The notes under the pieces are model-generated. The model had not been told where the DNA came from. It did not search any database and worked only from the letters and a program-made list of their open reading frames with translations. DNA of 64,000 bases, taken from assembly GCA_903813345.2 (NCBI GenBank), contig CAIIXF020000009.1:436001-500000 (forward strand). Reading direction: 5' to 3'. Below are positions 1 to 10,086 of the stretch, in pieces. Origin of the DNA: Owenia fusiformis (lineage: Eukaryota; Annelida; Polychaeta; Sabellida; Oweniidae). Both the position numbers and the translations under genes were made by a program. The first letter of the stretch is position 1, and every line of letters begins with the position of its first letter.

Positions 1-8
1 TTTTACAG

Positions 9-270
9 ATGGCGCGGGATCCGAGCAGTATATCTCATTCAAATTCTGGTGCTCAAAAGAGACCTTTAGAAATGAATAATGATTGAGAAAATCCACCCCA
101 AAGAGCCCCAAGTCCCGGGATTCAACTACAACTCCATGATGAAAATCCGGGTGAGAATCCACCCCCAAATCGACCTCCAAGTCCTATAATTCAACTAGAA
201 CTTATTGATGAAAATCTAAATATTGATCCAGATCAAGAAAATCCCCCCAAAAAACTCAAAAAGAAATATC
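9..270 (+). pseudogene. Proline-rich exon-like segment with an in-frame stop
   Basis: An acceptor-like TTTTACAG ends at base 8 and an ATG follows at once. The frame reads 25 codons, meets TGA at 84-86, then continues open in the same frame to about 355. The part after the stop contains two imperfect repeats of roughly 30 residues built around ENPP, RAPSP or RPPSP, and IQL, ending in a lysine-rich stretch (KKLKKK). Repeat structure kept in one frame on both sides of the stop suggests once-coding sequence with a nonsense change. I do not recognise the protein. It lies directly upstream of the duplicated exon and may be the 5' part of the same locus. No convincing donor site was seen. Confidence 0.35.
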
Positions 271-404
271 ATAACATTGGATTGATTTGGCATATACAGA
301 AGTGTATTATTTTAATATGTAGTCCTAGAATTCTGCTAACAATTTTGCAAACTAATTAACACAATGTATCTAGTCTCTGGTTTTTAATTGATTGATATTT
401 CCAG

Positions 405-516
405 GAGCCTGACCAGATGGTTGACTTGTGCCCCACCAGTGTCAAATAGTAATACGCAAGTGTCAATAGCATCCACCATGAACAGCCCTTCGACCTCCAA
501 AACACAAGAATCTCAG
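405..516 (+). CDS. Exon-like block, copy 1 of a duplicated exon (hypothetical)
   Basis: A 112-nt block bounded by an acceptor (TTTCCAG) and a donor (CAG|GTATAT). Of the forward frames only one is open; it encodes 37 residues rich in Ser, Thr and Pro, ending STSKTQESQ, with one leading base carried over from an upstream exon. Because 112 is not a multiple of three, splicing in both copies would shift the frame. If real, the copies would have to be mutually exclusive, or the locus is decayed. Function is unknown. Confidence 0.4.
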
Positions 517-730
517 GTATATTTCTCACATTCAAATCAATTACTGTAAATAGAATTAAAAAATACAAGTTATGCACTAAAGCTCTCCTATTTATAGTAT
601 TGGATTGATTTGGCATCTACAGAAGGAGTGCATTATTTTAACATGTAATCCTAAAATTCTGCTAACTACTTTGCAAACTAATTAACACAATTTATCTAGT
701 CTCTAGTTTTTAATTGATTGATATTTCCAG

Positions 731-842
731 GAGCCTGACCAGATGGTTGACTTGTGCCCCACCAGTGTCAAATAGTAATACGCAAGTGTCAATAGCATCA
801 ACCATGAACAGCCCTTCGACCTCCAAAACACAAGAATCTCAG
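731..842 (+). CDS. Exon-like block, copy 2 of a duplicated exon (hypothetical)
   Basis: Second copy of the 112-nt block, with the same TTTCCAG acceptor and GTATAT donor and the same single open frame. One codon differs from copy 1 (ACC-adjacent TCC to TCA, synonymous serine). Conservation of splice signals in both copies fits either a recent duplication or a duplicated alternative exon. Function is unknown. Confidence 0.4.
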
Positions 843-953
843 GTATATTTCTCACATTCAAATCAATTACTGTAAATAGAATTAAAAAATACAAGTTATG
901 CACTAATGCTCTCCCCTGATACCACAACTACAGGTATATTCCATTTGAAGATA

Positions 954-1136
954 TATAGAGGTTATTTGATGGGAGGGATGTAATATGGATTTTATTTCGA
1001 GGGAAATATGATATTGGCCAAGGACAATATCATTGACCGAGGGCGATAGCCTGAGTGTCAATATATTTTCCGAGGCCAATATCGTATATTCACAAAGAAA
1101 AAAATCCATATTACATCCCAACCATCGATAACCTAT
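954..1136. repeat. Short palindromic (MITE-like) hairpin
   Basis: The two ends are inverted copies (GGGATGTAATATGGATTTT on the left and its reverse complement on the right, both preceded by GGTTAT-like sequence), around a ~100-bp core. A related half-element begins near 1275 (GGTTATTTACTTGGAGGGAT). Probably a small foldback element. The rest of 1137-2314 shows no convincing exon. Confidence 0.6.
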
Positions 1137-2314
1137 TTATTTCATTATTTACTTTAATTCAATTCTGATATGGGATCCAATACTGGATTTTTGAACTGAG
1201 ATCTGATACAGGATTTTTGATTACCATTTTTATTTTGGCGTTTCTTCCCTGGGAAAACCTGTTATGAAATAAATATTGGTTATTTACTTGGAGGGATTGA
1301 ATATGGGTTTTATACAGAGGGACAATATGATATTAGGGACCAGAGAGGTCAAGGCTAATTCTCGGCTCGCATCTGTTCACATGTTAAATTACGAAACTTT
1401 ACAATTATTTCTACGATAAACTATAACACTCAGGTATGTCCATTCGGTCTAAAATTAAAGATTAATTTATATTCTACCGTTTGGTAATTAATATATAGCT
1501 GTACCTGCCCTGTGTCGCCTGTTACGAAGCAAAACATGAGAGAAGTCGAGGAATTTTTTTTCGCCATTTTGAAAATATTTTGTTTACATTGGCAATCTAC
1601 CCAAGTTTTGAAGACGTTTTGTGGACAATTATGGGATATAGAATTACCAAGAATTCAGCAGCATGGAGTAAGCACATTTTAAATTTTTCTTCATTTTTTT
1701 CCAAATAAATGCTTATAATCCTTCGAAATATCAGTTTGAAGTGGAGCATACTTTTGACTGAACTATTGCACATTGTTTTACTCCCCGTCAACTCCATGTC
1801 AAAAGCTCAATCGCAGGAAAAGTCCCTTTTCTTTTGAAATTTATAAAAATAAATTTAAAAATCGAGTGATCCCGGTGTGCACCGTTGATTTAAAAAAAAA
1901 ACGCAGGCTACTTCCGCCATCTTGAATGCGCCCAAATAGACGCCATTTTGTATGTACAATGAACGAAATCAATGAAATAACCAGGGCAGCAATTGTGATT
2001 ATTTGATAAATGAAATTGGTTTATGGATCAACTTCAATGATGATTGTTGTATTTTAAATGTCATATCAGTCATATGTCAATATTATATCCACTAGGCTAG
2101 TGTTGTATATGTAATGTTGTACATGTAATGAATAATATGAAAATGTGTTACTGTCTACTGGCATTGGTTGTGTTTGTATGTAGATTGTGCTATTGAAATT
2201 ATTTACTTTATCTCGGCCAACTGTCCAAGTCGAAGTATCTTGTTAAGTTGGCAATATTTTATAATATAACACACACGACATCAGAGATACAAATACATTG
2301 TTTGGTGTTTCCAG

Positions 2315-2976
2315 TGACGACCAATATTTGGAAGACAGCCAACGAATCAGCGAATCATCTGATGAAGAATCACAGTCACACGTCAAGAAAGACAATTCAA
2401 TATCCTATTCTCAAGACTCCAATTATACCGAGGATGGAGCCCCAACCTGTGTATTCACACAAGGATCTTACATTAAGAAGAAAGCAGAAGAAAGGTCATT
2501 TACCTATATTGGAAAAGGTGCTGAACCTGACCACGGTAAATTATTAACTACAAATATTCGCATAATATTACATACTGAATTGCAATTTCATTTAGATATC
2601 TAGGGTCAATCTTTGTATTTCTGCTATGTATACATGTGTCTTTACTTGAATAATACAAATATTTTAAAGTTTGCTGATGCAATAACAAAACTTATTTTGA
2701 TATATTTCAGACAGGGCTAAAAAGTCATCCAAAGTAGTGAGTGTTAAAACATCATTGAGAAAACGAAGGGAGAGAGCCCTTGAACCCTCATGTGTGGACG
2801 AAACATGTAATACAATAACTATAGAATCAGATACACTAGAAGATACCCCTGCATTGCCTAGTGAACTGGAGATACCTTCTCAAGTTTATGTACAAGAGGA
2901 AGAACAGGAAGAGGAGCAAGAGGAACAGTTTTCACAATCCGTGTTACAACCCAGGAAGAAGGCAAGGATTATTTAA
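2315..2976 (+). CDS. Hypothetical two-exon acidic/basic protein segment
   Basis: Exon 2315-2535 follows a TTTCCAG acceptor and ends CACG|GTAAAT. Exon 2711-2976 follows ATATTTCAG and ends at TAA. The junction restores an aspartate codon (G|AC), so the two join in one frame of about 160 residues, with the N-terminus missing. The first exon is Ser/Asp/Glu rich (SESSDEES). The second has basic clusters that could be nuclear localisation signals (RKRRERA and QPRKKAR) and a glutamate/glutamine run (EEEQEEEQEEQ). No known domain was recognised. It may be the C-terminus of a protein starting further upstream, or an early part of the locus interrupted by the LINE just downstream. Open frame and paired splice sites support it; function is not assigned. 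Confidence 0.5.
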
Positions 2977-3156
2977 TACATCAGCCTTTTATCCCTTTAG
3001 CTTGGATGTTTATACCATATTGTCTGTATAGGTTATAAAATGATGATGTTATGCCACCATTATGAGACCTTCATGTAGTTCAATATTATATGAATATTAC
3101 ATGTTAGTATTTGGCATCTGTATTTGGCATTAAGCATAAAAAATATGTATTGTCCA

Positions 3157-6100
3157 CTTTCAGACCACAGAGCATTACTTATTCAAGTTTGCAAAATTAG
3201 GAATAAAAAAGGGCCTGGTTTTTGGAAATTGAATTCAGAAATAATAAATAAAAGAACATGAATACAAGATAGGGATTAAAAAGATCATAACTGAATTAAG
3301 AAACTCAGAAATAAAATCTAAAAGAATGCAATGGGAACTTGTAAAAGTGAAAGTAAAAGAATTTTCAATAAGATACTCAATTGAAAGATCTAAAATAAAA
3401 GCATGTAAAAGGATAGAAAATGAAAATAAACTTATTTGTCTAGAAAGGCTAGTTACACCAAATGAATCTCAGAAAAGTGAAATTATAAAATTACAATCAC
3501 AAGTTAAAAAGGATTTGGAAGAACAAGCCCAGGGTGCAAAATTAAGGGCAAAATTAGACTTTATTGAAAAAAATGAAAAAACACCAAATATTTCCTAGGA
3601 CTTGGAAAACAAAGCAAAGAAACAATGTTATAACTGAGGTCAAGACAGAGACTAGCACTGCTACCAGTGATTCTGATATAATGAAGGAACTGTGCAAATT
3701 TTATTCAAGCCTATATGCTTCTAAAAACATTTGTGATAATGATATTAATAATTATTTAAATTCTCTTGAGGTACCACATATTCTTACATTGAATGAAAAA
3801 GCTCTTTGTGATGGTGAAATAAACATAAGTGAATTGAATTCAATAAAATGCCAACTGAAGTTGGACAAATCTCCAGGAATAGATGGCCTAACCTCTAACT
3901 TTTACAAAGAATTTTGGGATGATATTTTTAATTTAATTTTAGGTTCACTTAATGAATGTTTTGTTTATGGTGAGCTACCAACCTCTTACAGAAAGGCAAT
4001 TATAGCATTACTTTATAAAAAAGGGGACTCAAACCTTTTAAAAAATTATAGGCCAATTAGCCTCACAAATACAGATTATAAAGTTTTAGCATTTATTTTT
4101 ATCAAACAGATTCCATAAAGTGATAGGTAAAATTTAAGGTAAAGAACAAAGTGCATATATTTAAAAAAGATTCATAGGAAATAACTGTAGACTAGCAATA
4201 GATGTTTAAGAATATTGTAAGATCACAAATAAAGATGGCGCTATAGTACTAACTGATTTTGAGAAAGCTTTTGATTCAATTGAGTGGAATTTTATGCTAT
4301 TAACACTAAAAAAACTTAACTTTGGGAATGACTTCATAAGATGGGTAAAAATGATATACTCAAATCCCTCAATTGTCATTAAACATAATGGGTGGTTAAC
4401 TGAGGAAGTACACATGAGCAGGGGAATTAAGCAAGGCTGTCCATTGTCTGCCCTACTTTTCATCATATCAATGGAAATGTTGAATTTAAGTATTAAACAA
4501 AGTGAAAATATCCGTGGAATTAATGTCAAATTAAATGAGGACCAATTTGAAATTAAAACAGCATTATATGCAGATGATTGCACACTTTTCCTTGCAGATG
4601 AGGATTCCATAAAGAATGCTATAAAGAAAATAAATATATTTTGCACTGTCTCTGGAATGAAGCTAAATTTAGAAAAAACTGAGGCAATAGGGCTTGGTAA
4701 ATGGAGTGACAAAAATGGCAAATTTCAAAATATACAGTTTAAATCTCAACCCATAAAATATCTTGGCATTTATATTGGATATGACAACAATCAATGTAAG
4801 ATGAAAAATTGGGATGAAAAAATTGAAGATATGCAAACTTATTTAGAAAAATGGAAAAGAAGAGATTTAACCATTTTTGGAAAAATATTAATAATAAAGT
4901 CACTTGCACTCCCAAAACTTATTTATAGTGCATCTATTCTTCCAATTCCAAAAGATATGATTTTAAAAATAAATACAATACTATTTAATTTTATTTGGAA
5001 TGGCAAAGACCGGATTAAAAGAAATAAACTATATAAAGATATTTCAGAAGGAGGTGTAAATATGATTAATATCGAAAATCAATTCAGTGCTTTAAAAGCA
5101 TCTTGGATAGATAGAATTTTCCATCCTGGTGAAAAAAATCAGTGGAATATTTTACCCCTGTGGAATTTTAATAAAATAACATCGAATAATGAAATACTCC
5201 TTAGAATGAATTTTAATTCTGCTAAAGAGATGCCACTTTTATTAAGTATCCCCAAATTTTATCAAGAAATATTATTAGGTTTCAATAAATGTAAAGACAG
5301 AGGGAATACTGTAGCTATAAATCACGACAAACTCTGTCAAGAATCAATTTTTGGAAACTATTTGTTTAAGAAAAATAATGGAGAGTGTCTGTTTTTTAAA
5401 TCTTGGATTAAAAGTGATATTCTTTATGTAAAGGATATTATAGATGTGAATGGCAATTTACTTAAAGAAGAACATATTTTAGGAAAATTAAAAGATTAGA
5501 GAAACTGGATTTCAGAAATATCTTTAGCGAGGAAAATACTGCAACCTTTCGAAAAAATAATGAAACCTAAAATTGCTAAGTTTGTAAAAATTATGAAAGG
5601 ACAATTTTTTTACACAAATAATAAAAAAGTATTCTTCAAAGATCAAAAATCTAAGTTTTTCTATAATATCCTGGAATATCAAAATAAAGAAAGGATGTAC
5701 ACTAAAGATACATGGAAGATTGATTTTAAATTTCACATAAATTGGAAAATGTATTTTAATAACAAGATTATAGCAATTGTTGATAAAAAGGTAGCTTACT
5801 TTAACTTCAAATTATTTCATAATGTTCTTCCATCTTCCATGGATCTTTTTAAGTGGAAAAAAAGCAGATTCAAAAATTTGCAATTTTTGTAAGGTTAAAA
5901 ATAATTTAAAACACATTATTTTAGAGTGTAATAAAAGACTTGTGGACCTATATTTCTTCAAAATTAAAAATTAAAATTTCATGGAAAAATATTGTTATTG
6001 GCAATAATATTATTTTTAAAAGAAGTCATGAAAATGTCATTGATCTTATGATATCAAAATTTGCATATAACAATGGAGGAACACATTATATTATTCAATC

Positions 6101-6175
6101 GCACACCTATGTATTTATGAAAAGTCAACCTATGAAATTAAAAATATTAAATCATATATACAAAAATTAAAAGAA
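3157..6175 (+). mobile_element. 5'-truncated, decayed L1/Tx1-like non-LTR retrotransposon
   Basis: The element enters at the end of the endonuclease domain, where SDHRAL and GPGFWKLN are readable at 3160-3235. It continues through a lysine-rich linker (3326-3598), the reverse transcriptase fingers and palm, and a C-terminal region with a Cys/His knuckle (ICNFCKVKNNLKH..LEC, about 5874-5930). At least four frame changes or stops break it, so it is dead. SPGIDGLTSNFYKEFW-type wording and the C-terminal IWNGK/GG motif are characteristic of L1/Tx1 clade elements. It lies in the same orientation as the surrounding locus, between its exons at 2976 and 6336. The 3' end is placed where homology fades, near 6175. 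I found no clear target duplication or long poly(A). Confidence 0.85.
3564..5499 (+). pseudogene. LINE reverse transcriptase, broken
   Basis: Reverse transcriptase of the LINE above. The 3564-4118 part holds the fingers region (DKSPGIDGLTSNFYKEFW and KNYRPISLTNTDYK). After a frame break the palm resumes by about 4213 and stays open to a stop at 5497-5499. That stretch carries TDFEKAFDSIEW with the first catalytic Asp, the RGIKQGCPLSALLF motif and the YADD box, followed by KYLGIYIG and the thumb/C-terminal IWNGKDRIKR. All catalytic motifs are present but split over frames, so no functional enzyme can be made from this copy. Further C-terminal pieces are at 5560-5892 and 5940-6170 in shifted frames. 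Confidence 0.85.
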
Positions 6176-6335
6176 TGAGGTGTTCATGCCGCAATCTTAG
6201 GCAAACCTTTATTTGTAACACGAACAAGTTGCAATGTCATCTAATGAAAACATTTTTTATAACTTCTATTTAATATGATTTGTATACATGTACATATTAC
6301 TATTTGATTTAATATTATCATTTTCATGTCTACAG

Positions 6336-8574
6336 GTCCGAAAAGAGACCCAGGCCATCATAGAGTCATCCCAGAGGCAACCCTCACATTTTGAGGTTGT
6401 AAAACTACAAAAACAAAAGACTCCACCAAAGAATTGCAGAATTAGAGGTAAGGAATAGGGTAGGTTACCATCATAACTTGAGAAGAAATGTGTATTATTC
6501 AATAAAAATAAATACTCTTTTCCATGTCTCACGCTAGATAGATAGTGGGTGATTTCTTTCCATTCAACAGTGAACTATTGACACTTCCTTTTCTTGTATT
6601 TTTGTTCTTTCCAATTTGGCACTTGTGAGTACATATTTAAGTACATTATTTCAGGCTTATATGCATAAAAACATTGATATTTGATATTTTATTCTTCAGG
6701 CTCAATTTGAAAAGAGTAACCAGAGTAGAAAGAGTAGATACAAATGTGACAAAATTTTGAAGGAATACATACTGAATTTCCCATAAAAACACGAAGATGC
6801 GCACAAAACAAAAAAAATAGAAGCAGAGCTAGATTCAAAAGACAAGACTGTGCAAGAAGCACAAGTAAAAGTCATTGAAACCCTCCAAAAAGAAGTGGTG
6901 AAAAAAGAAAAACTATTGTCTGAACGAGGTTGGAAAAAGACAATAATAAATCAACAAAAGACCAAAGTACCAAACAAGCTTCCAGCCCCTAGCACAATTC
7001 TGCAGTGGAGTTTGGACAGAATCGCAACTTCATTTGGTAGAAGCAATAAATGAGCAGGAAGACATCTGCCTCATGTATGACGAAACTACGAAATATGGGG
7101 ACAAATATATGGGGATGGAGACTTCAACAAAGGAGGGAGACTTGTTCTTGTTAGGCCTCGGGGAGATAGTGACAAAGGGAGCACAGGATACTTTAGATTT
7201 TTTACTAGGGCGCTTGAGAGACTTCGAGGAAACAAAAGGAGATGGTAGTAATGCCTCAGATAAGATAATATCAATAATCATATCTACAATGAGCGATCGG
7301 GCTGCCACAAATGTTATATTTAATAGTCTTTTAGAACAATACCGTAAAAACATTTTACCTCTTATGGACCAAAACTGGGAAAACTTTACTGACCAGCAAA
7401 AGCATTCAATGATTAACATAAACAATTTCTTCTGTGGACTTCACTCTTTAGTAAACTATGCCACCCTCAGCCAAAAAGTATTACTTGATCTAGAAAGGAC
7501 TCAATTTGAAACACCTCCCAAAACATACTCAACTATCGTAAAGTCTGGTGAGCCTGCGACAGTTAGGGCCATCAGAACCACTAGTAAGGCATTTTCATGT
7601 GGTGGGGATGAGAAATCCAGGCACTACCATGGTTTCTACACAAAGAACGAAGGCTGGCTGAAAGGGAAGGGATTTTCCAAAATGCCCTTGAAACAGTTCC
7701 GGGGCGCAAGGTTCAACGTTTTGTTTGAGAACGCTAGCGCAGTGTATTTTTTGAGGGGCAGAATTGCAGAATATATCAAAGAGCAGCAGCAAATGAAGCT
7801 ATCCAACAGTCTCCTGGATTCGGTCCTCTTTGATATATCACACTTTGAGTTTGTTGGGTCCAAAAAAGGCCTTGGACTTATCTGCTTGCTCTTGACTTCT
7901 CCCCTGTGGAGTGTCCTTGAAGACAAAGCTGTGCACATTTTAGACATAAATGCGAACTATCAACTATTTAAAAAAAACAAATAAGATTTAGACAGTTAGT
8001 GGTAAAGAAAGTAGCTGATAAAAACATAATGAGTTTTCAACTGAACAAAAGGCCAAAAACAATTGAGCAGTTAACAGATAGTGTAAAACAACTCATTGTT
8101 TTGGCAAAGCCAACTGGTAATGCCCGAGCTACAGCCCCATCTGTCATGGTTGGAAAACGTATAAAGCATCGCCAGGTTGATGAGGAAACAAATGATACAA
8201 CATGGTATTATGGGAAATGTATATCCCAGGTATTGTATTTCTAGTGAAGGAAATGGTACTGGGAGTGGGAGGAATGGTTGACAACCTTTATTTGATGTGT
8301 GCTTCATTGAATCTATTTATTGTTTTTATATAACATCAAAACTATTGCATACAGATAAAAATCACTTTTAATGTACAAAAAATTAAAACAATTTAATTTG
8401 TTCAATTCTGTAAATTATTTTCATCCTTGACCTCATGAATAACAGTTTTGATGCACTACCTTTCAGGTACCTGGATTTCCACAGTGGGTCAACTTTAAGT
8501 TTGATGAAGACGAGGCAATATATACCTACAATATAGCAGATGAGGAGGAGGACCTCAAAATTGTCGTAGAGTAG
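6336..8574 (+). pseudogene. Transposase-like (RNase H-fold) protein with Spin/Tudor-like tail, multiply broken
   Basis: Three exons are visible: 6336-6447 (acceptor TCTACAG, donor GAG|GTAAGG), 6700-8229 (acceptor ATTCTTCAG, donor CAG|GTATTG) and 8467-8574 (acceptor CTTTCAG, stop TAG). The first junction joins a coiled coil (QRIAEL|EAQFEKSN). The main exon has DETTKYG, then SDRAATN about 70 residues later, then CGLHSLV; this D...D...CxxH order resembles hAT-type transposase cores, but no hATC tail is seen. The C-terminal GKRIKH..WYYGK...PQWVNFKFD...EEEDLKIV resembles Spin/Ssty (Tudor-like) domains, an inference from pattern only. Lesions: a frame change near 6415, TAA near 6787, a frame change before about 7020, and another in an A-run near 7975. 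Either a dead transposon gene or a dead domesticated relative. The LINE upstream may have separated its first exons. Confidence 0.6.
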
Positions 8575-8966
8575 CTGTAGTAGAGAAGATCCCTTAGATT
8601 AGTTTTTAGTTTTATTAGGTGGGTAAACATTAAAAGTCTATAACTTGGGATAATCAAAGGAACCATTCCCTGATAGATTTGTGTGATCCAAATTCTCGTA
8701 TTTACTGCTTGAAATAATCTTTAAAGGGAAGAACATATTTGGAATGAAGGATTAGAGATGCTAACAAGGAATTTTTTATCACAAATATTATTAATAGAGC
8801 CAATCATGGACCATATTGTGCTATGGGGCTAATAGTTGGAAAATAAAAATTTCAAACAAATCGTTTTTTTTACTGTAAAAAAACAATTTTCTTGTTTTAG
8901 TCATAAAAACTTAACCAATCATGCTAACTTCATGGGGTTTTCAGATTATTAATGCCTTTTTAGTGC
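8575..8966. other. Non-coding, nothing identified
   Basis: AT-rich sequence following the pseudogene stop. No open frame, repeat family or clear polyadenylation signal could be assigned with confidence. Confidence 0.5.
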
Positions 8967-9826
8967 TCTTTGACACCCTATGCAGACAGAGCCTGTGGGA
9001 AATATTGGGTGCGGCACAAATGAGCGGAGGGTGCGGAGCTAACGGTCATTTTTGAATTTAAAATTGGGATATTTCTGAAACTAAGCCGTTTTGGGACTTC
9101 AAATATACCAAGATATGTGTATTTGACACCAAATATCAATAAAATTGTGAAAATAGTAGTGCAATTCATTTTATAGCGACGCAGTATGCCTTAAACATTT
9201 CCCAGACCTATATATTTTGAGACTATCCTTTTAATACTGCGTCCCCAGCATTCATAAAAAATGGTGTTCAAGATACACTACCCATGCAAATTATTTTTGC
9301 ATCTTGGAAGCCAGGCAGTATCTGTGTGATTTTATAAAAATTCGGAAATGTTCTTCAGATATGAGCCCCTCTAAATATTGGGTGCGGAGCTACGTTTATG
9401 GAGCTGCTCCGCACCCAATATTTAGAGGGGGCTCATATCTGAAAAAATTTCCGAATTTTTATAAAATCACACAGATACTGCCTGGCTTCCAAGATGCAAA
9501 AATAATTTGTATAGATAGTGCACCTTGAACACCATTTTTATGAATGCTGGGGACTCAGTATTAAAAGGATAATTTCAAAATATATAGGTCTGGGAAAGGT
9601 TTAAGGCACACTGCTTCGCTATAGAATGAATTGCGCTACTATTTTCACAATTGTATTGATATTTGGTGTCAAATACACATATCTTGGTATATTTGAAGTC
9701 CCAAAACGGCTTAGTTTCAGAAATATCCCAAATTTAAATTCAAAAATAACCGTTAGCTCCGCAACCTCCGCTCATTTGCTCCGCACCCAATATTTCCCAC
9801 AGGCTCTGTCTGCAAAGGGTGTTTGA
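8967..9826. repeat. 860-bp near-perfect palindrome (foldback element)
   Basis: The two arms, about 8967-9390 and 9400-9826, are inverted copies of each other around a short centre near 9396. Landmarks are CAGACAGAGCCTGTGGGAAA on the left and its reverse complement on the right, and AATATTGGGTGCGGAGCTAC next to the centre. Arms differ by scattered substitutions only. Short frames on both strands inside are mirror images and not genes. Confidence 0.9.
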
Positions 9827-10086
9827 GAATATAAAAAAATGACACCTATTGGTGACTCAGAAAATGACATCCTATGTCATGTGACATGTCCTTTTTGACA
9901 AAATCGTTTTTCCGATTTTATCTCTTTAGACCCTTATAACTTTTAAATGGTTCAGGCTATCAATTTGGGAATGGTCTCATTGAATTTCTCAGCCAATTTT
10001 ACATATACATGAATTTTGTCAGATTTTTGGCTGAATTTTTAAAAAACCTCCGTGGACCCTACTAATACAGCTTACTAGAATCAAAA
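9827..10086. other. Spacer, nothing identified
   Basis: About 260 bp between the palindrome and the next element. No coding or repeat assignment. Confidence 0.4.

Larger units (their letters stand above)
276..915 (+). repeat. Tandem duplication of a ~324-bp segment (two copies)
   Basis: Two nearly identical copies lie head to tail, at about 276-598 and 599-915. They begin with the same ATTGGATTGATTTGGCAT stretch and each carries one exon-like block. Differences are few: single-base changes and a three-base indel near the start. The high identity indicates a recent duplication. Confidence 0.85.

Noticed and set aside
8978-9826. Mirror-image frames of about 63-74 residues
   Set aside because: Both arms of a palindrome give the same frame on opposite strands; no domain or start context.
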